In this document: one piece after another, positions 36,004 to 44,250 of the stretch
Position numbering within the stretch: the stretch's first letter is position 1
Layout of the letters: each line of letters starts with the position of its first letter
Source: JBALVT01 sp045110675
Lineage (GTDB): Bacteria; Pseudomonadota; Gammaproteobacteria; Pseudomonadales; Halieaceae
DNA: 64,000 nt
Direction of reading: 5' to 3'
Assembly (NCBI GenBank): GCA_045110675.1
Contig: JBGCGJ010000010.1
Location: 1 to 64,000, forward strand
Notes under the pieces: generated by a model
Told to the model about the DNA's origin: nothing
Databases searched by the model: none
The model's input: only the letters and a program-made list of their open reading frames with translations
Program-made: the position numbers and the translations under genes

Positions 36004-36390
36004 ACGAGCTAGCCCAGTGCCACAAAGCGTGAAAAATCCCATAATGTTCTAGTCTTGATGATCAGGAAAAAACACTGTCTGACAGCCACTTTCCAACACC
36101 TGAGCGTAAAATACTGTTTTCAAAGGAGAATTATAACCAAAACGAATAACTTTGACCTATGGCAGTCCATCCCTCATTCACGGCGAGCTCAATCGAGCCC
36201 AAAGAACTTTGTGTATAAAATCACAAAAAGCCCGTATCGCCATGTTATTTATAAAGTTTTCAGTTCTATACGTGGTAGTCTTGGGGTAAATTGGGGTTGA
36301 GTAGTTTAGGCACGGGGCAAACAGCTCAATAACAGTAAAGTCCGTATCACAATAAAAGACCTTCTATACAGTGGGCAATAGGGGAAGAAG
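36004..36390. other. Gene-free spacer upstream of the Ig-like lipoprotein
   Basis: The 387 bp are AT-rich toward the right. An 81-codon open frame (36055-36300) shows no family features and is not supported. GGGGAAGAAG immediately before 36391 serves as the ribosome binding site. No convincing promoter or terminator was identified. Confidence 0.5.
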
Positions 36391-38556
36391 ATGATCACTT
36401 GGTTCGCCAGGAACTTTAGCCGGCTTTCAGTCACATTTATCACCGTACTCACGCTCGCAGCCTGCGGCGGTGGGGGTGGCGGAAGTGACGGCCCGAATTT
36501 TCTACCTGATAGAGACGACGGCAATGCCAACAACATCCGACTGCTGTTGGAATTCGTTGATTCCCTGGGTAATCCCACTGATACGGTAACAACCGCAAAC
36601 CCTGCCACCCTCACGGTAACGGTAACTGAAGGGCCAAACCCATCGGTAGGCACCATTGTTTCCGCTGTCACAACATCGGCTGTTGGTTTGATTCTGCCTG
36701 AGTCCGGTACGGCATTGACCGACGCCAATGGCGAAGCAGTGTTTCAAGTTTTACCGGGTCCGAACTTCGGCGCTACCGAACTTCGAGCCTCCGTCGAGGT
36801 AGAGGGCGGAGAGCCGATTGTGGCCTCACTCACATTCCGGGTTGAGCGACCCGATCTCAGAGTGGGTTACTTCAATGGCGATACGTTTATCGAAGGTGAA
36901 ATAGGACTACTCACTGACAGCCTCTCCTCAAGCGGTAGCACCCTACTTCGACTTGCGGTTGTCGACAGCAATGGCAACGAAGCCACCACAGCTGAGGATA
37001 TTATTCTGAGGAGCCAGTGTGTTGTTGATGGCTTAGCGACACTACCCGAAATGGTGACCACAGCCAACGGTCGCGCCACCGCCACGTATACGGCGACAGG
37101 CTGCGGCGGTGACGACCAGATTTCCGCCACATTGGTTAACGGAGGCTCACAAGCCTTTGCCTCTATCAACATCGCTTCCCCACAGGTCAACGCGATAAAC
37201 TTTGTTTCTGCGACACCGGAGCTGATAGCACTCAGAGGTACGGGTGGCTCAGCGCGCCAGGAGACATCGGAAGTAGTATTCCTGGTTGCGGATGGATCAG
37301 GAGCACCGCTCAGCGGACAGGTAGTGGATTTCTCCTTATCAACCGGTATCGGTGGAGTCGCACTATTGAATTCATCTACAGTTTCCGATCCGATGGGCCA
37401 AGCGATTGCGCAGGTCACTGCCGGTGATGTAGCGACCCCAGTCAGAGTGATCGCGTCGATCGAAACCACGGATAACAACGGTAACCCACTCAATCTTTCC
37501 ACCATCTCGGATGTTCTGATTATCAGCTCTGGTTTGCCAGATCAAAACTCGATCAGTCTGTCTTTTGAGACTCTCAACATTGCAGGTGCAGGATCTACCG
37601 ATGGCCTCACCACCAATGTTACGGTGAGGATGGCCGATAAATTCAACAACCCCGTACCGGATGGCACGAGCGCCTTGTTTTCGACCGAATACGGGTCAAT
37701 AGGCAGTTCCTGCACCACCGTCGATGGCAGCTGTTCGGTAGTTTGGACTAGCCAGGAACCCCGTTTTCCGACGTTCAATTTAGATCTTGTCAAAACAACC
37801 AGCAATACGAATTGTCCGAGTATATTGCTGAACGGCACAGGACCTTGCCCCGGAGATCTTGGACCGATCAGGGGGCGGCGTTCAACCGTTCTGGTGACCG
37901 CTATCGGCGAAGAGTTTTTCGTTGATGCGAATGGCAACGGAGTCTATGACGAAAATGAAGAGTTCGAAAACCTTACTGAGGCCTTCATCGACCACAACGA
38001 AGATGGAGAATATACACCGGTAGCGAGTCCGAATGATTTATCGGGCTCTGAAGAGACCTTTGTCGATTTCAACGGTGATGGTGTATTTAGCCAAAACGTT
38101 GACCCCAATACCGGTATGGGCGTCTACAACGGCATTCTATGTCCACTGGTTGGCGATGGCGTGTTCTGCAGCCGAGAGCTGGTCAACGTCCGGGCATCTG
38201 GAACGATTGTTATGTCCGAGGGCTTGGATATCATCGCAGTCAATAGCTCGGGTGGCAAAGTGAGTAGCTTGAATGAAAATCAAAGCTATACGCTCTACTT
38301 GGCGGATTTGTATAACAATCCTCCAGCAGGGAGTGCATCCATTGGACTGTCCACCAAAGATGACTGCGAAATTGTCAACAATCCGGTAACTTCGGTTCCC
38401 GATAGCAACGCGATTGGTGCATTCGGTATCTTTGTTCAAATTCAGGGTGATGGTGATGTCGGAGGTGGGAGCTTTACGATTACCGCTGAGAACGGCAACA
38501 TCACGACAAGCAGAACGTTCCCCTGTATTACGGTGCCGGATCCCAATGTCCCGTAA
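36391..38556 (+). CDS. Large Ig-like (invasin/Big_1-type) surface lipoprotein
   Basis: A 721-residue exported lipoprotein. The signal peptide ends in the lipobox LAAC, with acceptor Cys25 followed by a Gly-rich linker. Several bacterial Ig-like domains follow, recognisable from the recurring pattern of D-x-N-G-x-A with VTVTV and TATYTATG strands at about residues 60-150, 165-260, 280-370 and 400-490. Near residues 512-560 lie three EF-hand-like loops (DANGNGVYDENE, DHNEDGEYTP, DFNGDGVFSQ). Such proteins are usually adhesins or scaffold-type surface proteins. A strong terminator lies downstream. Confidence 0.82.
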   Translation: MITWFARNFSRLSVTFITVLTLAACGGGGGGSDGPNFLPDRDDGNANNIRLLLEFVDSLGNPTDTVTTANPATLTVTVTEGPNPSVGTIVSAVTTSAVGLILPESGTALTDANGEAVFQVLPGPNFGATELRASVEVEGGEPIVASLTFRVERPDLRVGYFNGDTFIEGEIGLLTDSLSSSGSTLLRLAVVDSNGNEATTAEDIILRSQCVVDGLATLPEMVTTANGRATATYTATGCGGDDQISATLVNGGSQAFASINIASPQVNAINFVSATPELIALRGTGGSARQETSEVVFLVADGSGAPLSGQVVDFSLSTGIGGVALLNSSTVSDPMGQAIAQVTAGDVATPVRVIASIETTDNNGNPLNLSTISDVLIISSGLPDQNSISLSFETLNIAGAGSTDGLTTNVTVRMADKFNNPVPDGTSALFSTEYGSIGSSCTTVDGSCSVVWTSQEPRFPTFNLDLVKTTSNTNCPSILLNGTGPCPGDLGPIRGRRSTVLVTAIGEEFFVDANGNGVYDENEEFENLTEAFIDHNEDGEYTPVASPNDLSGSEETFVDFNGDGVFSQNVDPNTGMGVYNGILCPLVGDGVFCSRELVNVRASGTIVMSEGLDIIAVNSSGGKVSSLNENQSYTLYLADLYNNPPAGSASIGLSTKDDCEIVNNPVTSVPDSNAIGAFGIFVQIQGDGDVGGGSFTITAENGNITTSRTFPCITVPDPNVP

Positions 38557-38613
38557 ATTGACATTCGCAAAGCCTTTCCTCAGTTAAAAACACGCGAAAG
38601 GAATAGACTCGAG

Positions 38614-38648
38614 AAAGGCCGTATAGATTGATCTATACGGCCTTTTTA
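38614..38648 (+). terminator. Rho-independent terminator after the Ig-like lipoprotein gene
   Basis: A 12-bp perfect stem (AAGGCCGTATAG with CTATACGGCCTT) around an ATTGAT loop is followed by T-rich sequence. The left arm is preceded by AAA, so it may also work weakly for the convergent type I secretion operon. Confidence 0.9.
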
Positions 38649-38764
38649 TTTGACTAAGAATGAATTGAAGCCTTTCGTGACTAGCCGTCTTCGCGATCAC
38701 TATGCCGCGGCCGTCACCCGGAAATCACAACGGCGAGTTTTGCTAGCGGCGGATAGATGTCGCA

Positions 38765-40123
38765 CTATCGCTGGGTAAACGCGCTCTGAAAGCCCCTTGT
38801 AACAGGCTTGAGAAGATACTGCATAATCGTTTTAGAGCCCGTGATGATATCAACCTGAACCGTCATCCCCGGAATAACTGACATTTGCCCCTCGCTTTCA
38901 CCCAACCAGGATTTCTCCAAACCTACTTTAACTTTGTAGTAAGGGTTAGCATTCTCATCCAAATAAGTGGATGGAGAAATTTGCCGCACAGACCCTTTAA
39001 TCGTCCCAAAGCGAGATGAATCGTAGCTATCTACCCGTATGTCAGCCAGCTGGCCCGGGCGAACATACCCCACCTCATCTGGCATGAGTCGAGACTCTAT
39101 AATCATCTCGTCCTCGACGGGCACAATTTGCATAATCACTTCACCGGGCCCAACCACCGCGTTGATCGTCGTCACAGCTAAGCCTTGCACAATACCTTTT
39201 ACAGGAGAATAAACCATTAGCCGGTCCACCTTATCCTTAGCTTTAATTAAAGCGCTGTCCACTTCAGCAAGCTCATTTTCGGCCGTAGCGGCCTCACGTT
39301 CCATTTCCTGTTCCTGTTTGGCTATCACTTCATCGAGGTGCTTTCGCTCCTCTGCTAGGGCACGACGAGCAACCGAAACGCTGTCTACAGTTGATTTGAG
39401 ATCACTTTGCAATGATGCGTGCTCGCTTTGAATTCTCAACAAGTCAGACTGCGAAATAGCATGCCGCTCGGCAAGTTCACTGCGAATATCCACCTGTTTT
39501 TGCAGTAGTTCGGTTTCCCTTTCCAACACTACAACCTGATTCTTTTGACGTTGTAACTCACTGATCCGCTGCTGTATGCGTGCTTCAACCACTTCCACCG
39601 CTACTCGGTAACTCGCAACCTGTGTGCGATAGGCTTCCTCTTCCTTGGCGGAAAGGTGAGGATAGCTCTCATGAAATTTGGCGAAGTTGGGAACCGAACC
39701 TGCCTTTATCGCAGCTAGGCGCTCAAGATCAAGCGTCAGAATAGTTTTGCGAATTTGCAGCTGATCAAATTCAGATTGCGATGCCGGAGGAGCAAAGTTA
39801 ACCAATAGATCACCGGCCTCCACTCGATCGCCATCCTCGACAAACACATTGCCTATCAACCCGCCCTCCAAATGTTGGATGCTGTGAATATGTCCAAGTG
39901 GGATAACTTTGCCACCCGCTACTGTCACTTCGCTGATACGAGTTAGCGACATCCAGATAATCATCGCCAGGATGAATCCCAGAATAATGTAAATGGAGTA
40001 TTTTACGATGCTGGCAACGCCTTCCTCTTCCAGTTGAATCGCCTGCGCGAGGAAGCGCGCCCTCGCTCGAGGCAAAACCGACCCTGTACTAACACCACTT
40101 CCCTCATTAATTTTGCTCATCAT
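38765..40123 (-). CDS. HlyD-family type I secretion membrane fusion protein
   Basis: A 452-residue periplasmic adaptor. A single N-terminal membrane helix (about residues 40-62, YSIYIILGFILAMIIW) is followed by a lipoyl/barrel part (IHSIQHLEGGLIGNVFVEDGDRVEAG), a long alpha-helical hairpin and the C-terminal LPDEVGYVRPGQLADIRVDSYD module. It would link the inner-membrane ABC exporter to a TolC-like outer-membrane channel; no TolC gene is present in the window. It overlaps the ABC gene upstream by 4 bp, and is the last gene of the type I operon. Confidence 0.95.
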   Translation of the reverse strand: MMSKINEGSGVSTGSVLPRARARFLAQAIQLEEEGVASIVKYSIYIILGFILAMIIWMSLTRISEVTVAGGKVIPLGHIHSIQHLEGGLIGNVFVEDGDRVEAGDLLVNFAPPASQSEFDQLQIRKTILTLDLERLAAIKAGSVPNFAKFHESYPHLSAKEEEAYRTQVASYRVAVEVVEARIQQRISELQRQKNQVVVLERETELLQKQVDIRSELAERHAISQSDLLRIQSEHASLQSDLKSTVDSVSVARRALAEERKHLDEVIAKQEQEMEREAATAENELAEVDSALIKAKDKVDRLMVYSPVKGIVQGLAVTTINAVVGPGEVIMQIVPVEDEMIIESRLMPDEVGYVRPGQLADIRVDSYDSSRFGTIKGSVRQISPSTYLDENANPYYKVKVGLEKSWLGESEGQMSVIPGMTVQVDIITGSKTIMQYLLKPVTRGFQSAFTQR

Positions 40124-42315
40124 TGTGCACTCATCATCATTGCAATTGCTTTATCGGGAGGTCCCGCGTATTTAACCGTTCCGTCTTCCAACAAAACCAC
40201 TTTATCGGCCAATCGGATATGACTGGGTCTATGACTTACCATGACCACCGTATGCTGACCTCTCAACTTCTCCAATTGGCTCATAAAACGTGTATCGCTG
40301 TCGTTATCCAAAGACGCTCCGGGTTCGTCCAGCAACACCAACTCAGCATCACAGGTGAACGCTCTCGCAATGGACAGAGAGCGCATAAAACCCGGTGGGT
40401 AATGATTAACCGATTGATCACCCAGTTTCGTATCGAATCCTTCGGGCAAACTCAAAATGTCTGAAAGAATACCCGCCTTATCCGCGGCCACGGACAGCAT
40501 TTCATCGCTGGCCATACAATTATTCAGACGCATGTTTTGTGCGATAGTCCCGTGGAACATTTTGATTTCTTGTGGCACGTAAGCCATGGAACGACGTAAC
40601 TCCATGGCATTGAGCTGACGCAAATCCACACCGTCAAGCAGTAAGGCTCCCGCCTGGGGTCGATACATACCGGCGATCAATTTCAGCAGCGTCGACTTAC
40701 CAGAACCTGTAAACCCCACAACCGCGACCATTTCACCCGGATTCACTGCAAATGAAACACCCAACAGAGCAGGATCACGGTCCTGTTCGTATCGAAAACT
40801 CACTCGATCAACGACTAAATTGCCCTCGATTTTATCTTCAGCTAACTCCGTGTTGCTTTCATCTTTTTCCACTTTCAATCGCATCAAAGCGTTAATTTGC
40901 TTGATCGACTTGAGCATTTGTTCAAACTTTGAGTAGGATAAAAACGTACCTTGCAGAGGACTCAACACACGCCAAGCCAAAGTCATCGTGGCGATCAATG
41001 CACCGATCGACATAGTGCCTTCCATCACCGCCATCGAACCAAAAGCCAACACCGAGATTCCGCACAAGGTCATAAGCGCCTGAGACACATTCGTCATCAG
41101 AGCATTCGCTACAAAGGTTTGGTAGTTCGAATGAACGGCTTCGCCAGAGACTTCGCGAAAACGTTCGCGCCATACCGTTTCACCGCCAATGGCTTTGATT
41201 TCCCGACGTCCATCAAAGGTTTGCATCAGCATTGTCTGCTTATCCGTTCTGGCTTTTCCGGCCCGCTCTACTTTGCGATTGACCATTGGCTGCGCCACAA
41301 GACTCAACAGTGCATAAAAACCAATCATCACCAGCGGTACAAACGCGATAGGTCCCGCGAGGATACCTACCACCAACAGAAACAGCGCAACAAATGGAAG
41401 TTCCAAAACCAATGCTGCCGTTGGTCCCGTGAAAAAGTCGCGAAGAGAATCAAACTGTTTGAGCCGGCCAAGCTGAGCAGCGACTGTGGATTTCTCAGTA
41501 AACATGGGCGGAAGAAACAATAGCTGCTTAAAGGTCTCCACACCAATCAGGTAATCTAACCTACCGGCAATGGCGCCCATCACTTTCGCTTTTTGATAGC
41601 GAAGCAACAGGTCTGACACAATCAAAATTGCAACTCCACCCAGAATCATAGGCAAACTGTCGAGTGATTTAGCACCAATCACCTTGTCGTATATCACCAT
41701 AATAAAAATGGGTACAAACAGAGCCGTTAAGTTGATGACACATGTCATTAACAATAACTGCCAAATCATTTTTCGAAAACGCGACAGAAGCGTGCCAAAC
41801 CACTCTGAGGTGTTTTGTTGTATCTGTTTGACACCGTGTGTAGGGTGTTTGTCGGTAAACAAATACGCTGTCCCGCTCTTGTTAATGTCGCCGAGCGGTA
41901 TAACGCTATACTTATTCTGAATGGCATCGAAGCAACTGATCGAATTGTCATCTCGGTCAGTTAGGACAAGCACAGAACCATCATTGCCGATAAACAAAGC
42001 CGGATAGAGCTCATCGCGAACGTCTTGCAGATCGATTGTCACGGGATCGCTGTCGTAACCTAAATTGACCAGGATATTCCGCAAATCGATAAGATCTAAC
42101 TCTCGAGCAAAATGGGGAACAGCTTCAAGCAATTCACGCGTAATGCTCTGTTTACCAAATGCTTTGAGTATTGGCATCAGGCAGGCGGCAAAGGGGGATC
42201 CGGCGGAGAATTCTTCAATATCTCCCTCACGCAATGCATCCACGATTCGATCAGTAAAAACCGATTTCCGGGTCGGAGAATGATCTATTGAAACTGTATT
42301 AGCCAAGCCAGTCAT
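40120..42315 (-). CDS. Type I secretion ABC exporter, C39-like domain half-transporter
   Basis: A 731-residue ABC half-exporter. The N-terminal 125 residues resemble the C39-like domain that binds substrate in RTX exporters without proteolysis; no catalytic Cys is evident. Transmembrane helices cover about residues 185-450, and the nucleotide-binding domain about 510-725. It has Walker A GFTGSGKST (near 533), a poor signature sequence (HYPPGFMRSLS) and an intact Walker B with catalytic Glu (LVLLDEPG). The adjacent 565-residue ABC protein has complementary changes, suggesting that the two form a heterodimer. Confidence 0.93.
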   Translation of the reverse strand: MTGLANTVSIDHSPTRKSVFTDRIVDALREGDIEEFSAGSPFAACLMPILKAFGKQSITRELLEAVPHFARELDLIDLRNILVNLGYDSDPVTIDLQDVRDELYPALFIGNDGSVLVLTDRDDNSISCFDAIQNKYSVIPLGDINKSGTAYLFTDKHPTHGVKQIQQNTSEWFGTLLSRFRKMIWQLLLMTCVINLTALFVPIFIMVIYDKVIGAKSLDSLPMILGGVAILIVSDLLLRYQKAKVMGAIAGRLDYLIGVETFKQLLFLPPMFTEKSTVAAQLGRLKQFDSLRDFFTGPTAALVLELPFVALFLLVVGILAGPIAFVPLVMIGFYALLSLVAQPMVNRKVERAGKARTDKQTMLMQTFDGRREIKAIGGETVWRERFREVSGEAVHSNYQTFVANALMTNVSQALMTLCGISVLAFGSMAVMEGTMSIGALIATMTLAWRVLSPLQGTFLSYSKFEQMLKSIKQINALMRLKVEKDESNTELAEDKIEGNLVVDRVSFRYEQDRDPALLGVSFAVNPGEMVAVVGFTGSGKSTLLKLIAGMYRPQAGALLLDGVDLRQLNAMELRRSMAYVPQEIKMFHGTIAQNMRLNNCMASDEMLSVAADKAGILSDILSLPEGFDTKLGDQSVNHYPPGFMRSLSIARAFTCDAELVLLDEPGASLDNDSDTRFMSQLEKLRGQHTVVMVSHRPSHIRLADKVVLLEDGTVKYAGPPDKAIAMMMSAQ

Positions 42316-42319
42316 TGCT

Positions 42320-44017
42320 CTATGACGCCCCCGCTAATTTGAGTTCGATTTTTTGTTGTTCTATTTGTGGTGGGGCAAAGGGATCTTGGTAAGGTCTAAG
42401 TTCGCCGTCGTGCAGCTCCAGAACGTGATCGCATAAGCGCAAAAAAGATGGACGATGTGAGACGATGACCATGGTGCGACTACCTTTCATTTCTCTTATC
42501 AGCTCCACTAGCTTCTTATCGTTCTTAACATCGAAATTCGCATTTGAATCGTCAAACAAAACGATTTTCGGATTTGAAACCAGAGAGCGAACGATAACAA
42601 TTTTTTGTTTTACTCCCTCGGATAAGCTACCTGCAGCGGATCCGCCAATGTAGGTATCCAATCCATCAGGGAGCTTAGAAACAATTTCCCCCAATCCAAG
42701 CTTTCCGGCGATCTCAATCGCCTGTTCAGCAGCCAGCCCCTCCCGATACAAAGTCATGTTCTCCAATATAGTGCCCTCAAAAATCACTCCCTGCTGAGGA
42801 ACAATTCCAATTTGTGACCTTAAAAACTCTATATTAAAAGCGTCCAGCGGTTGCCCATCGATTGTGATTGTGCCTGAGTCTGGGCTTAGAAACTTCGACA
42901 TCAAAGACAGAAGCGTACTTTTGCCTACGCCATTGTTACCTGTTATTCCGATTGTTTCGCCGGCCTGAATCGTCAGCGAGAGGTTTTTCAAGAGAGGTTT
43001 TTCCTGTTTAGCGTAGCCAAACTCGAGCTGTCGCAATTCGATCTTTCCTCCGACAGCCGTCCCACAGCTGAAATCGCCGCTACTTTCGAGAGGAATAGAA
43101 AACAACTCATTCACTTTTTTAATCGCCAAACGCACGGACTGAAATTGTGTCCACACGCCCATGGCTCGCAACCCGGGTTGCAGAACTCTGCTGGTAAGCA
43201 TGGTACCCGCAGCAAGCCCACCCACTGTTAAGCTGCCGTTCACCACCGCGATGCTGCCCACACCCACAAAGGAAATAATTGCCAGCTGAGAGAAAGTGGC
43301 GCCAATTCCTTGAGAGATGCTATTAATTTTGCTCAGGTCGTAAATACTGTCTGCAGATTGATACTGGAGACGCTCATAGCGCCGCAGCATTAGTGACTCC
43401 ATGGCCATCGATTTGGCGGTGTGAATGCCTTGTAAAAGCTCTATTACGAAGTTCTGTCGGCGGTCTTCCATATTGGAACGCGTTACCAGGGAACTGTGTA
43501 ACTGGCCTCCCGTTTTGTAAGACACCAACATGAACACACCCAACAAAGTCAGCGGAATCCAAACCAAAGGACCCGCAATCACTGCGATGAGAATCAGATA
43601 GATCAATACAAAGGGAAAATCTATCAGCAGTAAAATCGACTGGCCCGAATAAAACTCCTGGATATTCTCTAGAGCATGAATTCGGTCTATGTAAAACCCC
43701 GCGGGTTTGGCGTCAAATGTGATGGTATCTGACTGCAGGATTTGGTCCATCGCATCGACACTGGCCTGGTGATCAAACCGAGCACTTTCCCAGCTCAATA
43801 TGACTGACCTAAGAGTTTTCATCAGTAGGTCCAGGCAAACAACAACGAACATACCGGTCATCAGCGCCGCAAAGGTTCCATCGGACTGATAGGGAATAAT
43901 TCGATCGTAAAATTGAAGAATCACGACCGGCAACGCCAATGCCAATAAATTGATAGCGAACGAGGATACCAGGACATCGGTCCGGCGCCATGCGTTGGGT
44001 AAAGAGTAGTTCTGCAA
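42320..44017 (-). CDS. Type I secretion ABC exporter, second half-transporter without N-terminal domain
   Basis: A 565-residue ABC half-exporter of the PrtD-like type, lacking a C39-like domain. Six helices span about residues 10-290. The nucleotide-binding domain has Walker A GNNGVGKST (near 358), signature SLSEGVKQK (near 465) and Walker B IVLFDDSN, in which the catalytic Glu is replaced by Asp. The start is TTG at 44017, strongly supported by AGGAG six bases upstream. It precedes the C39-like half-transporter by 4 bp and is divergent from the RTX protein gene. Confidence 0.93.
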   Translation of the reverse strand: MQNYSLPNAWRRTDVLVSSFAINLLALALPVVILQFYDRIIPYQSDGTFAALMTGMFVVVCLDLLMKTLRSVILSWESARFDHQASVDAMDQILQSDTITFDAKPAGFYIDRIHALENIQEFYSGQSILLLIDFPFVLIYLILIAVIAGPLVWIPLTLLGVFMLVSYKTGGQLHSSLVTRSNMEDRRQNFVIELLQGIHTAKSMAMESLMLRRYERLQYQSADSIYDLSKINSISQGIGATFSQLAIISFVGVGSIAVVNGSLTVGGLAAGTMLTSRVLQPGLRAMGVWTQFQSVRLAIKKVNELFSIPLESSGDFSCGTAVGGKIELRQLEFGYAKQEKPLLKNLSLTIQAGETIGITGNNGVGKSTLLSLMSKFLSPDSGTITIDGQPLDAFNIEFLRSQIGIVPQQGVIFEGTILENMTLYREGLAAEQAIEIAGKLGLGEIVSKLPDGLDTYIGGSAAGSLSEGVKQKIVIVRSLVSNPKIVLFDDSNANFDVKNDKKLVELIREMKGSRTMVIVSHRPSFLRLCDHVLELHDGELRPYQDPFAPPQIEQQKIELKLAGAS

Positions 44018-44127
44018 CTTCAGCTCCTGGAATTTCGCCGCGCGTAGCCATTTTTCGGCAAGAGGGCCAAAAAACAGAATAGACGACGTAACCCTTTGTT
44101 TTTATTAATAAAAAGGTTAACTTTAGC

Positions 44128-44152
44128 TTGCGGTTTCGCATTTTTTCCGCAA
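44128..44152. promoter_or_regulatory. Inverted repeat in the divergent secretion/RTX region
   Basis: TTGCGG and CCGCAA form a 6-bp dyad with 13 bp between. It lies about 110 bp from the ABC start and about 100 bp from the RTX start, well placed to control both. Confidence 0.35.
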
Positions 44153-44206
44153 TACTTACGGTCCGATATCAAAAATGCGCTCATTTCACTTACTTACCAC
44201 TACATA

Positions 44207-44225
44207 GGCTATCGACCAAATAGCC
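44207..44225 (+). promoter_or_regulatory. Inverted repeat just upstream of the RTX gene
   Basis: GGCTAT and ATAGCC are separated by 7 bp, ending about 25 bp before the start codon and 15 bp before the ribosome binding site. It could be an operator or a leader hairpin. Confidence 0.35.
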
Positions 44226-44250
44226 AATAACTTTAATGGTAGGTGTAATT

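Noticed and set aside
36055..36300. An 81-codon open frame in the 36004-36390 spacer
   Set aside because: No family features, no ribosome binding site and AT-rich composition.
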